Part shown: piece after piece, positions 30,307 through 42,300 of the stretch
How the letters are laid out: each line of letters starts with the position of its first letter
Numbering within the stretch: the first letter of the stretch is position 1
The notes under the pieces: model-generated
The model's input: only the letters and a program-made list of their open reading frames with translations
Told to the model about the DNA's origin: nothing
The model's database searches: none
Translations under genes and position numbers: made by a program
DNA from: Heracleum sosnowskyi
Taxonomy: Eukaryota > Streptophyta > Magnoliopsida > Apiales > Apiaceae
Direction of reading: 5' to 3'
Assembly: GCA_030848705.1 (NCBI GenBank)
Contig: CM061245.1
Span: 72,961,564-73,025,563 of the forward strand
Length of the DNA: 64,000 nt

Positions 30307-32309
30307 TGCATCCTAAAAGGATCCGCTAGTAGGACAAGTAGAAATATGGTTCGATGAAATCATGAGCTTCCTGGAAAGAAGATGAAGGGTTGAACCCGTT
30401 TTGATTGGTAGAAACATCCTCAAAGCATTGGCAAGACAAACTACAAATGAATGCAAAGGAAAGCATACAAAATATGCATGCCAACTGCACAAATAGAGCT
30501 GAATACAACGAACCCCGAAGGGTGAATGTTGCTAATAAACATACAAAAGAAAGCCTAAGATGCTTATTGTTAATTAGCGAAAATTTCAAGCTCAAGAGAA
30601 GTTTGATATGATAGACTTGAGAATGAATCACTACGAGTGGAGCCATCAGTAAGAACTCGTAAGGGTGAAGGGTTGAAACCCCTGAAACCTAAGACATTCA
30701 GTCCAAACCCCATCATTCGATATGCTCAATGAAAGGCTTGAAGCCAAAACAAGACGGTATAAGACATAAAAGGCTTATGCAAATGTCAAGTTAGCCTCGA
30801 ATAAGGCAAACTCGTCGTAAATGTGTAGGTCGCTCCACACTTTACACCAAGACGATACTCGTGAAACACTAGTGTATATTAAAATCCCCAAAAAGGGGTA
30901 GTAAGTCCCAGGTAAGGGATAAAAAGACCCCAAGTCTCGAAAAAGACCGGTATAATTTTTATGAAATCCTAGTGCATTATCATAGACGTTGGGAAGCGCG
31001 ATCAACCATTTTAAACCCAGAATCTTCAAGAAATCTTTAAATCTTCAAAAGAACCCAGAAACCGGTGAGTTTAAACAGAAAACCTCGTCGGGAATCGCCT
31101 TGCCACAGAACCCTAGCAGAGCTTTGCAGAGAGAATTTTGGAGAAAATCTAGCAGAATATTTCTGAGAAATGAAAAGTGAGAAGTGAGTTGAAACAAGTG
31201 AGATTTCACCCTTTTATAGGGGAAACAGCCGGTCAATGGGCCGGTTGAAAGAAGAGCAACCGTCTATAGCCAGTTAAGGCCCACGAATCCATTTATGGAT
31301 TATAGAAATTGAAGCCCAAACAATTTTGGTCTCAGGCGAATTCGAAGCCCAAAACAATGAGGCCGAATAAGGCCCAAAGCTGGAATAATTTAAGTCCAAT
31401 TAAAAATTGGGCTAGTTAAGGCCCAAGAAAGAATGAAATTTGGAATGAAACCAAGGCAAAAATAAGGATAAAAGATTCGAGGTCGAAAAGACCCTAAAAC
31501 AAAATCGTACGACCAATGTCGAAAATACATGAGAAATCGAGGTCGTATCCATCGACCTCGCTCCCAAATAAAAACGAAAAATTGAAGATTTGAGGTCGAA
31601 AAAACCTTAGAACGAAGTCGTACGACCGAAGTCGAAAATATACGAGAAATCGAGGTCGTATCCATCGATTTCGCACCAAAATAAGGCACAAAAATTAAAG
31701 ATCTAAGGCCGAAAAGACCCTGGATCAAGTTCGAAGGCTCGAGGTCGAAAATGGCCCAGAAAATGAGCTCGAGGCATTCGATCTCGCACCAATTTGAGGT
31801 CGAAAGTATGAGGAATCGAGGTCGAATGACCCAGGTCGAAAATGACCTGCAAAATGAGGTCGAAAGTATGAGGAATCGAGGTCGAATGACCCAGGTCGAA
31901 AATAACCTGTAAATCGAGGTCGAAAGTATAAGGGATCGAGGTCGAATGACCGAGGTCGAAAATGACTGGTAAATCGAGGTCAAAACCATCGACATGGGAC
32001 CAATCGAGGTCGAAAAAAGGCTGGATCAAGGTCGAAGGCTCGAGGTCGAAAAAGACTTAAAAATCGAGGTCGAAACCTTCGACCTCACTCCAGTCGAGGT
32101 TGAAATCCAGGTCGAATTTCAGGTCGAAAATGATGTGTTTCCTGGTCGAATTTGAGGTCGAAAATGACTTGTTTTCTGGTCGAAAAGGAGGTCGAAAATG
32201 ACCCAATTTAAGGTCGAAAATGCCCTTAAAAATGGAAAATTTTGAGGAAAAACACGCTATAACTTCTACGAAAACCCCAAGGAGATTTTCCCAGAAGTTG
32301 AGGGGCAAA
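30307..32309 (+). other. Gypsy-2 3' untranslated region with tandem-repeat zone
   Basis: 2.0 kb without coding capacity. From about 31460 to 32220 it is dominated by GAGGTCGAAA-type units. At the end lies the PPT (AGGGGCAAA, 32301-32309). Minus-strand ORFs here merely translate the repeats. Such repeat-bearing 3' UTRs are known for Tat/Ogre elements. Confidence 0.85.
31460..32220. repeat. Tandem repeats based on ATCGAGGTCGAAA in Gypsy-2 3' UTR
   Basis: A 60-bp higher-order unit occurs three times at about 31796-31975 (CGAAAGTATGAGGAATCGAG begins lines 60 bp apart). Upstream a unit of about 113 bp occurs twice (TCGTACGACC at 31505 and 31618). The remainder is an irregular array of the short core. 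Confidence 0.9.
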
Positions 32310-33014
32310 TGATATGGATAGAAAAGTAATTATAGAAATATAATTGCTGATTCTTTGGAAAGGCCAAGTATTTAAGGCCCAAAACCCAAATTATTTATTA
32401 ATTTCGTAATTAATAAATAGGGAAAATATACAGCTCATAAAAAGAGTCCAAAATATGGTAAATTCATCAAAGAAGGATCCGAAATCCCAATTAAAGGCAA
32501 TTAATGAGTCATAGCCTTTATCAACAAGGAACAGACTTATCCTGCAAGAAATACAATGTTTATCCATTATCAATAAGGAGACTTATTCGCTAAGACTCTT
32601 AAACATACCATAAATACTAGGCTCTAGACGCCTATATAAGGACCCTGATCCTACAATCAGAACTACGTTTTGGACACAGCTCCATACGTCATCTACTACG
32701 TTTTGGGCACAGCTCCATACGTTACAACGCCTCGAAGGCGCAACAAGCCACAAAGGCACCCCTAGAACTACGTTTTAGACTTAATCCTCGAATAAGGACA
32801 TACAAGTCACTACGTCCTTGGTGTGCCCCTGCCGCCATAGCCCCAAGGGCAACCCCAAGAACTACGTCTTTGGCTTGATTCTCAATAACGAATTGAGATA
32901 CGTAGGTATCTTGTGAGGACCGATTTAGTCTCGAAACACAAGTGCAGCCATTAAAGCTCGAAGCTCATTAAACCTTAGCATTAAATTCATAAGTACGTTT
33001 TTTAATCCATAACA
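32310..33014 (+). repeat. Gypsy-2 3' LTR (705 bp)
   Basis: Six substitutions relative to the 5' LTR and no indel. Followed by the TSD AACAT and then by an ATT microsatellite of element B (33019-33050). Confidence 0.95.
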
Positions 33015-33018
33015 AACA

Positions 33019-33019
<1 letters not shown>

Positions 33020-33049
<30 letters not shown>

Positions 33050-36000
33050 TTTATGTAAGAAAAATCATACAATAATTTCATCTCAATATTTATTACTTAC
33101 ACTTTGTTAATGAATTGATATAGGAGTTCAGGACTTTAAAAAGAAAAATATGGTGCCCTGGCACTTGACAATGACACAATTGCATGTAATTGGAGGAAAA
33201 CTTCATGTGTGCATAACTACATGTTTTGACATAAAGACAAGGAGATAGCACGGAAGAAGAGGTGTACATCTCTAATACATCTGGATGTAAAGAAGCTGAC
33301 AGTGGATTAATTCATGTAAAGAAAAGAAAAGGGAGAGTAATATGGCAACTTATTGTTGGGACCCGCAACCAAAACAAGTATAGTATATGGCGCGCCTTTG
33401 AAGAAAAAATATGAAAAGTAGCAGCGGTTTATTAAGTTGTGGATCAACTGGAGGAGCAAATACACCACTATAACATCTATATGACGTTCCCTGCAAAGTT
33501 ATAAAAACAAAGAAAAAAGCAAGTAGATGTTTACCAGCTTCATTGATCATAAGCGCGAAGTAGAGGCAACCTTTTCTATACAAAAATCGAAGAATGAAGG
33601 GCGCGCCTTGGTAATACATAAAAGAGTTTGTGGATTGCAAGAAAATTGGCAATGTGAATGCTTGTTGCTCCAAATCAAATAAAAATAAAAGGATGCCCTA
33701 TCAAAGTGTAGCTGTGGTAAGTAGGACCTTAAAGAGCATATGTAGAGAGAGCTGGTGTTCGGTTTAAAAAGTATCATTTATTATGGGTGATGATAGTCGA
33801 AGAGGACGCGCCATGCCTGCACAAACAACTGAATATTAAAAATGAAGCGCGGAAAGTGACCAGCAGCACGAAAACATAAGGGCGCGCCTAATTAAAAATG
33901 AGAGGAATGTGCAAGAGGGTGATGATTTATACGGTGGAGCTTGTACCGTGATAAAAAAGAGGGTCTTTAATGGGCTCAAACAATATTAATGCTGAAGTGT
34001 TGAAGGTATTAAAAACGGTGTTGGTGTGTATGGCTATAGTCAGGAGCTAATGCGAGCTAATGCAAAGAGTAACTTCAAGAAAAAGGAGGATACTTTTATC
34101 TAAAGGAAAGTTGCCGCACAAAGACTACAGATTTGCGTGGAGTTCTCTAAAGACACCAAGAACAATTTATGGAGTGGACGCATCAATCAGAAACTATGTC
34201 CACGTCTTCGGGGCATGTCCTCCAGGTAACACTAAATTCTAATTTTTTCCGTCATTGTTGCATGAAGTTTTGCAGGATGGATATTTTATGCGAAAGAGAT
34301 CCTCAAGAACCCTCAAGGACGAACCCAAAAGAAGGATACCAGATGCTCAGACGACTTCTAACAACTTCTGGGAGGATTCGATGATGGAACCCGTCCTCTT
34401 CTTCAGAACGCGTCCTCCAGGTAATTTCTAAGATTTTCCAAATTATTGAGTTTTTTGACAGGTGGGGGGCAAAATATCTCAAGATTTATCGAGCTCTGCA
34501 TCCCAATCCGTAAGGACACGCCCTCTACGTCAATGATGTGCCCTCAACATGTCAGAGATCCCAAGGATCGTTTCTCCTCGAGGACGCGTCCTCTGGAAAA
34601 ATGTCTACAAACAGTTCTAATGAAAACAAAGGATGATCATACAAGATCCAACGCTTGAGCCACCTCTCATCTTTCAAACACATCCTTCCTTCAGGGCACG
34701 CCTTCCGGAAGTTCTATGATGTTCAGACAAATTCCAACGAGTACATGAAGACTTGGTTGAGTCAGGCCACAACCTAGTCTTTAAAGACACGTCCTTCCTC
34801 CAGAGCGCGTCCTCAAGAAAAATAACTGCTTAGCATAAACTCCAGTGATTTTTAGAGGAAGATAATATGGAGGTAAGGCATAATGATCCACAGAGCGAGC
34901 CCCCTGTTAACAGGTCGTGGCCCCATGGACATGAGCAAGCCTCCTCAAAGGAAAATTCAGTGGATGATTTGGGAGAGCGGCCTCATGATCCACAGAGAGT
35001 GCCCCCTGATTATAGGTTGAGGCCCCATGGACATGAGCGAACCCCTTCGTGAAAAGACAAGACTTTTATTTTTAGAGAACGTGTCGTCACATCCTCAATA
35101 ATAGAAGACATGCCCTTCAATGCGCGCCATAATGGTATCAGCCTCATGTGTAAGGCTTCGACTTTAAACATGATTGTACAAGCCTTCAGGTTGTTTTTAG
35201 CAAGAAGAAGAATATTTGGAGTAGAGGCCCCATGGACCTTAGGATGCGCCCCCTGATCAGTAGGATGTGGCCCCAAGGTCATGAGTGAGCCCCTCCACAG
35301 AAGAATGTTATTATAAAATGGATTAGAAGACTAGAGGAGGCTTTGTCATGCCCTCGACCACTTAGGACGCCCTACGCAAGAGGGCGCGCCTTCACGACAC
35401 TGGGAGGTAGTACTGATGCATCTTCCGGCTCTTCCTATGAACAACAGAGTATATATTCTTACGGGGATGCTTCTTCGTGAAAAAATGTTTAAAGATACAA
35501 TTGACGCCTTTTGTGTGCCCCTTCGCCGAACAGAGGCGCTAAGGTGCAGGCCTAGGCTAGTCTGCTGAAGGCCCTCTACACGATAAATTATACAGAAGAT
35601 AGTGGTGACTAATATTCCTCTCTAATGGATGCCTCTTAGTGAGATGCCCTTCATAGGATGCCTCTTTCAGAGATGCCTCATATCGAGATGCCCCTTTCGT
35701 GGGTCAAGATTCGAAGTATTTTGTGACCGGAGAGTGCCCCCTAAAGTTTTAATGAAACTTTTGAGGGTGAGGCCCCCGAATAGTCATGTAAGCGCTTGAT
35801 GGAGTATTTTCAACAAAGTGATGCTTTGGTTCACCATTCTACTAATAGTTGATTGAAGACGGGAAATGACTGAATAATAGCCTATAAGGTAAATTAATTA
35901 CCTCCTAGTCTAGGGGGGTAGTTCATATACACTTTCCCTAGTTCTAGTTGAGGTGATGAAATTTTGAAAACTTTCGAGATGGTTTGTTTATGCATATAGG

Positions 36001-37835
36001 GCGTGCCCTATAGGGTGACGCATCCTATAGGACGACGCGCCCTCAGTTAGATGATAAAATACGAAACTCTTCCTAGTTGACATGCAAGTATGACAAACAA
36101 GATAATGCAATAAGAGAATATAATTCCGGGAAACATATCCCATGGAGTTACCGAAAGCACAGACAAATCAAATACAACTTACAAGGCTTAGAAGTGAGGA
36201 CCTGCACCTCAATAATGTTCAGAAGACTTAGCAAAAGGAATAAAGGTCATATCAAGCCTCAGGATGCATCCTGAGTGTCATCAGCAAAAGAAGTGGAGAT
36301 GTTTTCATCCGTAGTATCACTTGTTTTAGCAACATCATCCAAAGGCTTTTCAGGAACAACATCGGTCCCAGAAGATTAATTTCCCTGATACTTGGGAAGA
36401 GAAGTGATATCTTGTTCATCATCAGGAGACACGTTTTCAGAGGACACCTCCTCATTATCTTCAAGGGGTCAAGAAGACAGAAGCATAGATTCTCCCTGTA
36501 ATGGAAGAAGTGCACTCAGTGGAATGGAAGACATACTCCCAAAGCCTTAAAGAAAATGTTGAAGCTTGTGGATGCGCCTTATCATCAGGGCGCGCCCTCA
36601 TACATACAAGGTTGAAAAGTGTTTTCTGCAACTGTTCCTTGAAATACGGATGTTATGTTAAATTGTTTTTCTATTGGTTAAATTAAAGAAGAAAACATAG
36701 TAGCCCGTTTAGGGCGCACCCTCCGAAGAATGAGATCCCATCAGCACCGTTTGATGTGTTTTTTCCAAGTATGCCTTGACATGGGACAATATGAAGAATA
36801 TACAAGTATAACAAGATTGGTAGGAAGGGAAATAGAGAATTCCTAAACTTGGAAGGAATTAGAGTTATTTGGACATAAAATACAAGGAAATTCGGATTTA
36901 TTGATCTACACGCGCATACATTGCTGTTTGGGCCATAATTGGAGTTCTAGACATCAGAATCAGACAGTCTTATAGCCCCTACGAAGATAACAGGATTTTA
37001 TACAATCCAAAAGTAGTCCAAAATCAAGATTCCAACTGGAGAAGTTCAGAAACAGGCCTAGAAGTCAGATTACGAATTTTACAAACAGAATCCAGTTTAT
37101 TTTGGGAAAGTGAAGATAAACAAGCAATATGAGTAGAGTTACACGGTGATTGCTGAAAAAATTGCCTTTGTGTTAGAAATTGTGTTGCTGGTGGAAAGAT
37201 CACCTTCATCGTCATGACGCGTCCTCCCTGCCTCCAAGGGTTTTTATTACTTGAAGACCGGTGATCTAACTTAAGCTATGGTCATACCTCCCTCTCAGGG
37301 CGCGCCCTACAATGTTGATGGTCTAAGGTGAATCTCTAATGTGCATATTGTTGTGTTCTTAGTCTATTAATGGAATTATTGAATGAGGACGCGCCTAAAG
37401 TCTAGGGCGCGCCCAAAGGAGAGTCATTCTTGGATGAAAATTTTTGTGTTACGGAAGATACGAAAGAATGGGTTGATCTACGCATCATTGTTAGGAGATT
37501 ATACTTTGTCACAAGATGTGGTATGTGAGAGAGGTTTATACTTGCGCATAATGCCTCTTGTTTCCTACGCGGGGTTCGCTCATGTAGGCTTAGAGGTGGG
37601 ATGTGTAAGTGTTGATCCTTTCTAAAATAATGAAGATTAGAGTTGTCAAAAATAAATGATTTTTTGGGTGTTTACAAGTTGAAGAATTGAAGGACGTGCC
37701 CTCTATATAATATTTATGCAGGGAAAGAGCATAAAGGCGCGCCCTGAAGAAGAGAAGGTTACAAAGAAATTTTGGCACTTTGAAGATTGAAAATTCCATC
37801 TTCATCTCTGATTTCACATGGAATTGGGGGGTAGT
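33020..37835 (+). other. Element B internal region, right part
   Basis: 4.8 kb without gag-pol similarity. About 20 copies of a CpG-rich palindromic motif are visible (GGCGCGCC at 33389, 33599, 33881, 36589, 37299; GGACGCGTCC at 34582; variants between). Direct repeats of GGCCCCATGGACATGAGC occur at about 34918 and 35021 with a looser copy at 35226-35290. A series of GATGCCYCTT units lies at 35620-35700. One antisense coding relic lies at 36259-36546. It ends in the PPT AATTGGGGGGTAG next to the 3' LTR at 37836. Confidence 0.75.
36259..36546 (-). pseudogene. Antisense coding relic inside element B
   Basis: On the minus strand 96 codons read as an acidic, Ser/Asp/Glu-rich C-terminal tail (for example DDVAKTSDTTDENISTSFAD) ending at a TGA at 36259-36261. 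One TGA and one TAA interrupt it. Composition and codon texture look protein-like. Function unknown. Antisense genes are known in some Tat-related elements (for example maize Grande), which makes this plausible, but no homology is recognised. Confidence 0.4.
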
Positions 37836-39006
37836 TGTTATAGCCAAAATTCGGTATTGGGTTTATAGGGTAAATTCGGGTCAAATAATAATCAATTGGG
37901 GATATCCAAGTTGAGATTAGGGATTGAATTGGTACAAGGGAAGCTTAGGGCTCGTCCTCATAGGGGAGAGGGCGCGCCACTTTGGTCGTCCAACCCTTGA
38001 GAACGCGTCCTCTTGATGTAGACCGGCAACTTGACATGAATGGATGACTTGACAGAGAATAACAGCTAAATTGACATGGGATTAGCATATAGAAGACTTA
38101 GGGCTTGCCCTCATAGGGGTAAGGGCGCGCTCCTTTAGGCCGTCCACCCTTTGAGGACGCGTCCTCTTGGTTTGAAGTAGCTACTTGGTGATGAAGGATG
38201 GTTCACTTGGCTTGATATTGGCAAGATATTGAAGAATTCTCCCTTAGGATGTGCCCTAAGGGAGGGATGTCCGTGGTTGAAGGCCTCCAGGGGTTTGCCT
38301 GATGATTGAAGGCCTCCTCCTGTATTCAATGGGTACGTCCTCATTGGGGATGTGGGGTGAACCTTGGTGTGTGGTTTGGGAGCTCTGTTCCTGTACTCAA
38401 TGGGCGCGTCCTCATTGGGGAACTTTGGAGTAATCCTGCACTTTGCACCCAAACGCTTGGGATCACTTGTCCTGCTATCTGGTGGGTGCTTCTCATTCGG
38501 GGGACAAGGATGCGTCTGGCATTTGGGGTAAGTCATGGCTATACCTGCGTCTATGAATTAAGGAAATAACTAGTAACGGATAGGACTAGTCCTCGACGGG
38601 GGAAGTTTCCTTATTCGTGAAGTCCTGACGTCATAGACGAGCCTTGGGCCTTTGTGACTAGGCCTCATCGTTGGACATTCCTAAAGCGAGTCAGAGTCTA
38701 ATTATAGAAGGCGGTGGAAGACTTCTAATGGGCTTCAGAAATCAGAGACCAAGCCCATAGAGGTAACTTGCTCTCCAAGAACTACGTAGGGCTTGATCCC
38801 CTATAAATACGGGGTACGTAGGCACATTGTAAGGGGTTGGAAGCGAAGAGCTCAGCGAGCCACCACCAAGAAACCCTTACAATCTCAGCCCCCAATTTAT
38901 CACAACCACCACACTCTGACGACTTTTCGGCGAAGAACCACCGTCATAGATCTTGATTCCGGCGATAAACCTCAAACTTTGTTAATACCAAATTCCTCCG
39001 TTAACA
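37836..39006 (+). repeat. Element B 3' LTR (1171 bp), adjacent to the LON2 promoter
   Basis: Same length as the 5' LTR with about 14 substitutions. TATA-like CTATAAATAC at 38801-38810, about 205 bp before the LTR end. It lies in the same orientation as LON2, so read-out transcription towards LON2 is possible (inference). Confidence 0.95.
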
Positions 39007-39011
39007 AGTAT

Positions 39012-39333
39012 ATTGATGATCGATGATCGATGATTGATGATTTATAATTTGATTTATACATTATTTGTGACCGAGGAAAATTAAAAGAAGTGGATAAACA
39101 AATCCATATATTCCATCACCTCATATTTTAAACAGATAATATAAACAACCCCAAAGGCAGCAATATTAAAATGACATAAAATACTAAATAAATAAAGTAA
39201 AAACAAGGTGTAGGAAGAAAGAAGAAGCCACCGGCAGTTAAACAATGCTTGCTTTTTATAATATCTCCTACTACTAACAGTCTAACATACTCTGATTACA
39301 TACACAAACTTTAATATCTAATTTATTAAACGG
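39012..39333 (+). promoter_or_regulatory. Remaining LON2 proximal promoter and 5' UTR
   Basis: 322 bp between the element B TSD and the LON2 ATG. It starts with a GATGATCGATGATCGATGATTGATGA-like short repeat and contains a TATA-like TTTATAAT at 39254-39261, about 75 bp before the ATG. No other feature is obvious. Confidence 0.5.
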
Positions 39334-42300
39334 ATGGGTGAATCGGTGGAGCTCCCGAGTCGACTCGGAATTTTACCATTCAGAAACAAAGTTTTGTTGC
39401 CAGGCGCTATTATTCGTATTCGATGCACTTCCCCTAGCAGGTTTATTTTTAATTTGATCATCACACTTTGTTTTTCATCAATTTTATTTGGTTGCGAAAC
39501 TCACTTTGTAATCTCCGGCCGTTGAGTTAATGTTTGTTTATCATATTTCGATTTTTAATTATGTTTTTACATCTGATTTTGCTCATTGAGTTGAAGTCTA
39601 TGTTGTACTAGGCGGGCCTGTAAACTAATTAACCATCGCTTTTTTGCGTAATCAAGTAAGTAAGCGTAATCAAGTAAGTACAGTTGTTCTCAACTGTATT
39701 CATTTCGAATTGAATAAGTTAAGAGCCTCCGTAATACGTATTTGAGCTCGAGTTTATAAGTTATCTTATAGTTATGTATATGAGAATTTAAAAGGATATA
39801 TGAAAATTGAAATGGAAGTTAGTTATCCAATGATAGCTGGAGTGCGTCGTATTTAGTACTTCTCCGCTGAATCCTAGTTTGTAGTATAAATAATAGATTT
39901 GAAGCATTTTATATTCAAGTAATACACTAGAAATTTGAAAAATGTTAGTTTTTGGTTTGCTTGTTTATGACTCCATGTACATGGACAATTCGTAGGTTGT
40001 ATATGAGAATATTAACATATTTCATTTCTGAATGGTCTTAAATGAGTAGCTCGTGATTTACTCCAGCGGGATCATATTACATATAATATATATAGATATG
40101 TGAACTCGAGCCAAATGTGAGTGAGGTGTGGAAACTTATTCTGAATCTGATCGAGTAGTTATGAATTCAAGCCGAATTTGACCATGTGAGTCTTCGAAGA
40201 TATTCAATTAGGTTTCACTCTTAGTGTAGCTATATATGTGAATTTAGGAACATTGCTGGAATCTATTCGAAGCAGAATTGCAATGGGAAATATAAACTTA
40301 GATGCACTGTAACAGGCACATTTGTCTTATATTTTTTTTCGACATTTTGTTCATGTCGAGGCAGATTAAATTACTTTTGATGTTAGTTCTTTAAATATGT
40401 TTGTGTCCTTGATTTAACTGATTTAACCACAATCAGGTTCATAAGATATCAGTCTGTATCGGAAGTTTATAATGGTCTGAAATTTTTTGCCAATTCAATA
40501 TAGTGTGAAATTGGTGGAACAAGAGCTATGGCAGAAGGAAGAAAAGGGATTGATAGGGATTTTGCCAGTACGTGATGCTGCTGAGACAACGTCAGTAGGT
40601 CCTGTGTTATCTTCAGGTGATCACGACTTCTTAAATGTACAAAGAGCCAATAAGAAAGTTATTAATAAACTTCTAATGTTCATACAGGACTAGGGCCTGA
40701 CATTGGAGATCGAAATCCAAAAACTCAAGTTGGTGTGTCCGATGCTCACAAGATTGATGGAAAAAACCAGCAGGAAGTTATTCAATGGCATACTAGGTTT
40801 AAATTCTTCATGATTAATCTTGAGCCTAGTTCACTGCATGTTTTCAGTAATGTTATTTTTTCATTAGCCAGATCAGGAATCTGGACCTCAATTGCTATTC
40901 TTAAAGATTTTCACATGTTGCACTCCGTCATATCAATATTGCGTTTGCTTGCAATGACTGGACAATTTTTGCTTATGTAACACATTAGGGGAGTTGCAGC
41001 TCGAGCTTTGCATCTCTCCAGGGGAGTGGAGAAACCAAGTGGAAGGGTCACATACATTGTTGTTCTAGAAGGATTGTGTAGATTCAATGTTCAGGAACTT
41101 AGTACAAGGGGGACTTATTATACCGCACGGATTACTTCTCTTGATATGACAAAGCCGGGTAAATCTTAGGCTCTATTATGTATAGGTCAATCAAAATTTG
41201 TTCTTTTTCAATTTTTAGGTCCTTCTGTCACTACCTAAATATATAGTGCTCTTGGTGATTCTGCAATAACACTAATATGCATTATGGTTTCTCTGATCTC
41301 TCATGACTCATTTCAACTGTTATTCTGCTTATGACTAGAGATGGAGCTAGTAGAGCAAGATCCCGATTTCATAGCATTGTCCCTCCAGTTCAAAGCTTCT
41401 GCAATGGACCTTATCTCTGTTCTTGAGCAGGTGAAGTGGAACTTTTTTTTTTTTGTTGGTTTTACAATGAGATATTAGTTTTAGACCATAGAGTTACCAA
41501 ATGGTATGGAAAAAGAAGTAATATGTTCTGCTTTCCATCTTTCCATTTTGCTTCCTGTATATTCTGCTTTGAACTGTTTCACTTTGTGTTTAATTAGGGG
41601 TCTGCACGTGCTCAACATTTGTTCAAAGCTTAGAAACTTGTCATCTACACATTTCATTTGCCTTGTATTCCTGCTTGTGATCTGCTTTTACTTCAGGGCC
41701 TCATTTTCCGATTACAGTAGCTAAAGTCTAAACACTTCTGATTCTATGATATCTTCTTTGTTTCTTTTTTGGTCATTTTAGCTTTGTGCTAATAAATTGC
41801 AACTCCATTCAGCAATTTTTTTTTTTTGGATATACATTGAACCAGCTGCTCTTCATACTCAAGTATGATACTTCTGAATTGAAATTACAAAGCTCCATGT
41901 TTAACAAATCACGTTCTCAATCAATATGCAAATATAAATGGCTTTCTAATAGAAAGCAAACGATCATTATTCTCTTCTGGCCTAATCTTGTGTTACTTGG
42001 ACTCTTTTGTTATGTTTGCTGTAACTGTGACTGACACATATTATAATTTAGAAGTACAATAGGACGCTTATTCTGTGTTAGATCCTTTTGACTGATATAT
42101 GGACACTTCAACATATGAGATGAACTTTTTATGTAATACGAATCGATAATGGGGAAAAAGGAGAAGCAGCCTCCGAGTATTGATGTAAAGACATGTTTTG
42201 AGAATAGAAACCCAGTGTATTAAGATTGGAAGAAACCATTTGTGATTAGCATAGTCCATTACAAAATCATGTTTGCTTTTAGTATTATGTTTAATATTTG

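Larger units (their letters stand above)
23918..33014 (+). mobile_element. Gypsy-2: Tat-lineage Ty3/gypsy retrotransposon, defective
   Basis: LTRs of exactly 705 bp (23918-24622 and 32310-33014), TGATATGG...CATAACA, with a perfect TSD AACAT (23913-23917 and 33015-33019). PBS region TTTGGCGTCGTCTGTGGG follows the 5' LTR; PPT AGGGGCAAA is at 32301-32309. Gag-Pol in a single original frame, YVDDMLVKS in RT, a second RNase H after the first, and a long repeat-bearing 3' UTR are Tat/Ogre/Retand-lineage marks. Six substitutions between LTRs (0.85%). Lesions: in-frame TAA at 25853, frameshift near 28805, deletion in integrase near 29515. It sits inside element B in the same orientation. Confidence 0.95.
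22066..39006 (+). mobile_element. Element B: large non-autonomous LTR retrotransposon (interrupted by Gypsy-2)
   Basis: LTRs of exactly 1171 bp at 22066-23236 and 37836-39006, TGTTATAG...GTTAACA, with a perfect TSD AGTAT (22061-22065 and 39007-39011). Removing Gypsy-2 and its TSD copy leaves about 7.8 kb, of which about 5.5 kb is internal. The internal part has PBS-like and PPT sequences but no gag, protease, RT or integrase, so it is a LARD-type non-autonomous element. I count 14 substitutions between LTRs (about 1.2%), more than for Gypsy-2, matching the nesting order. The LTR shares a conserved block with the LTR of Gypsy-2, suggesting a Tat-lineage origin. It inserted 327 bp upstream of the LON2 start codon. 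Confidence 0.92.

Noticed and set aside
31796..31975. Regular 60-bp periodic repeat, superficially CRISPR-like
   Set aside because: The whole unit repeats, no unique spacers, and the context is a plant retrotransposon UTR.
31390..32308. Minus-strand ORFs with FDLGHSTS-like peptide repeats
   Set aside because: Translations of the tandem DNA repeat in the Gypsy-2 3' UTR; all frames show similar repetition.
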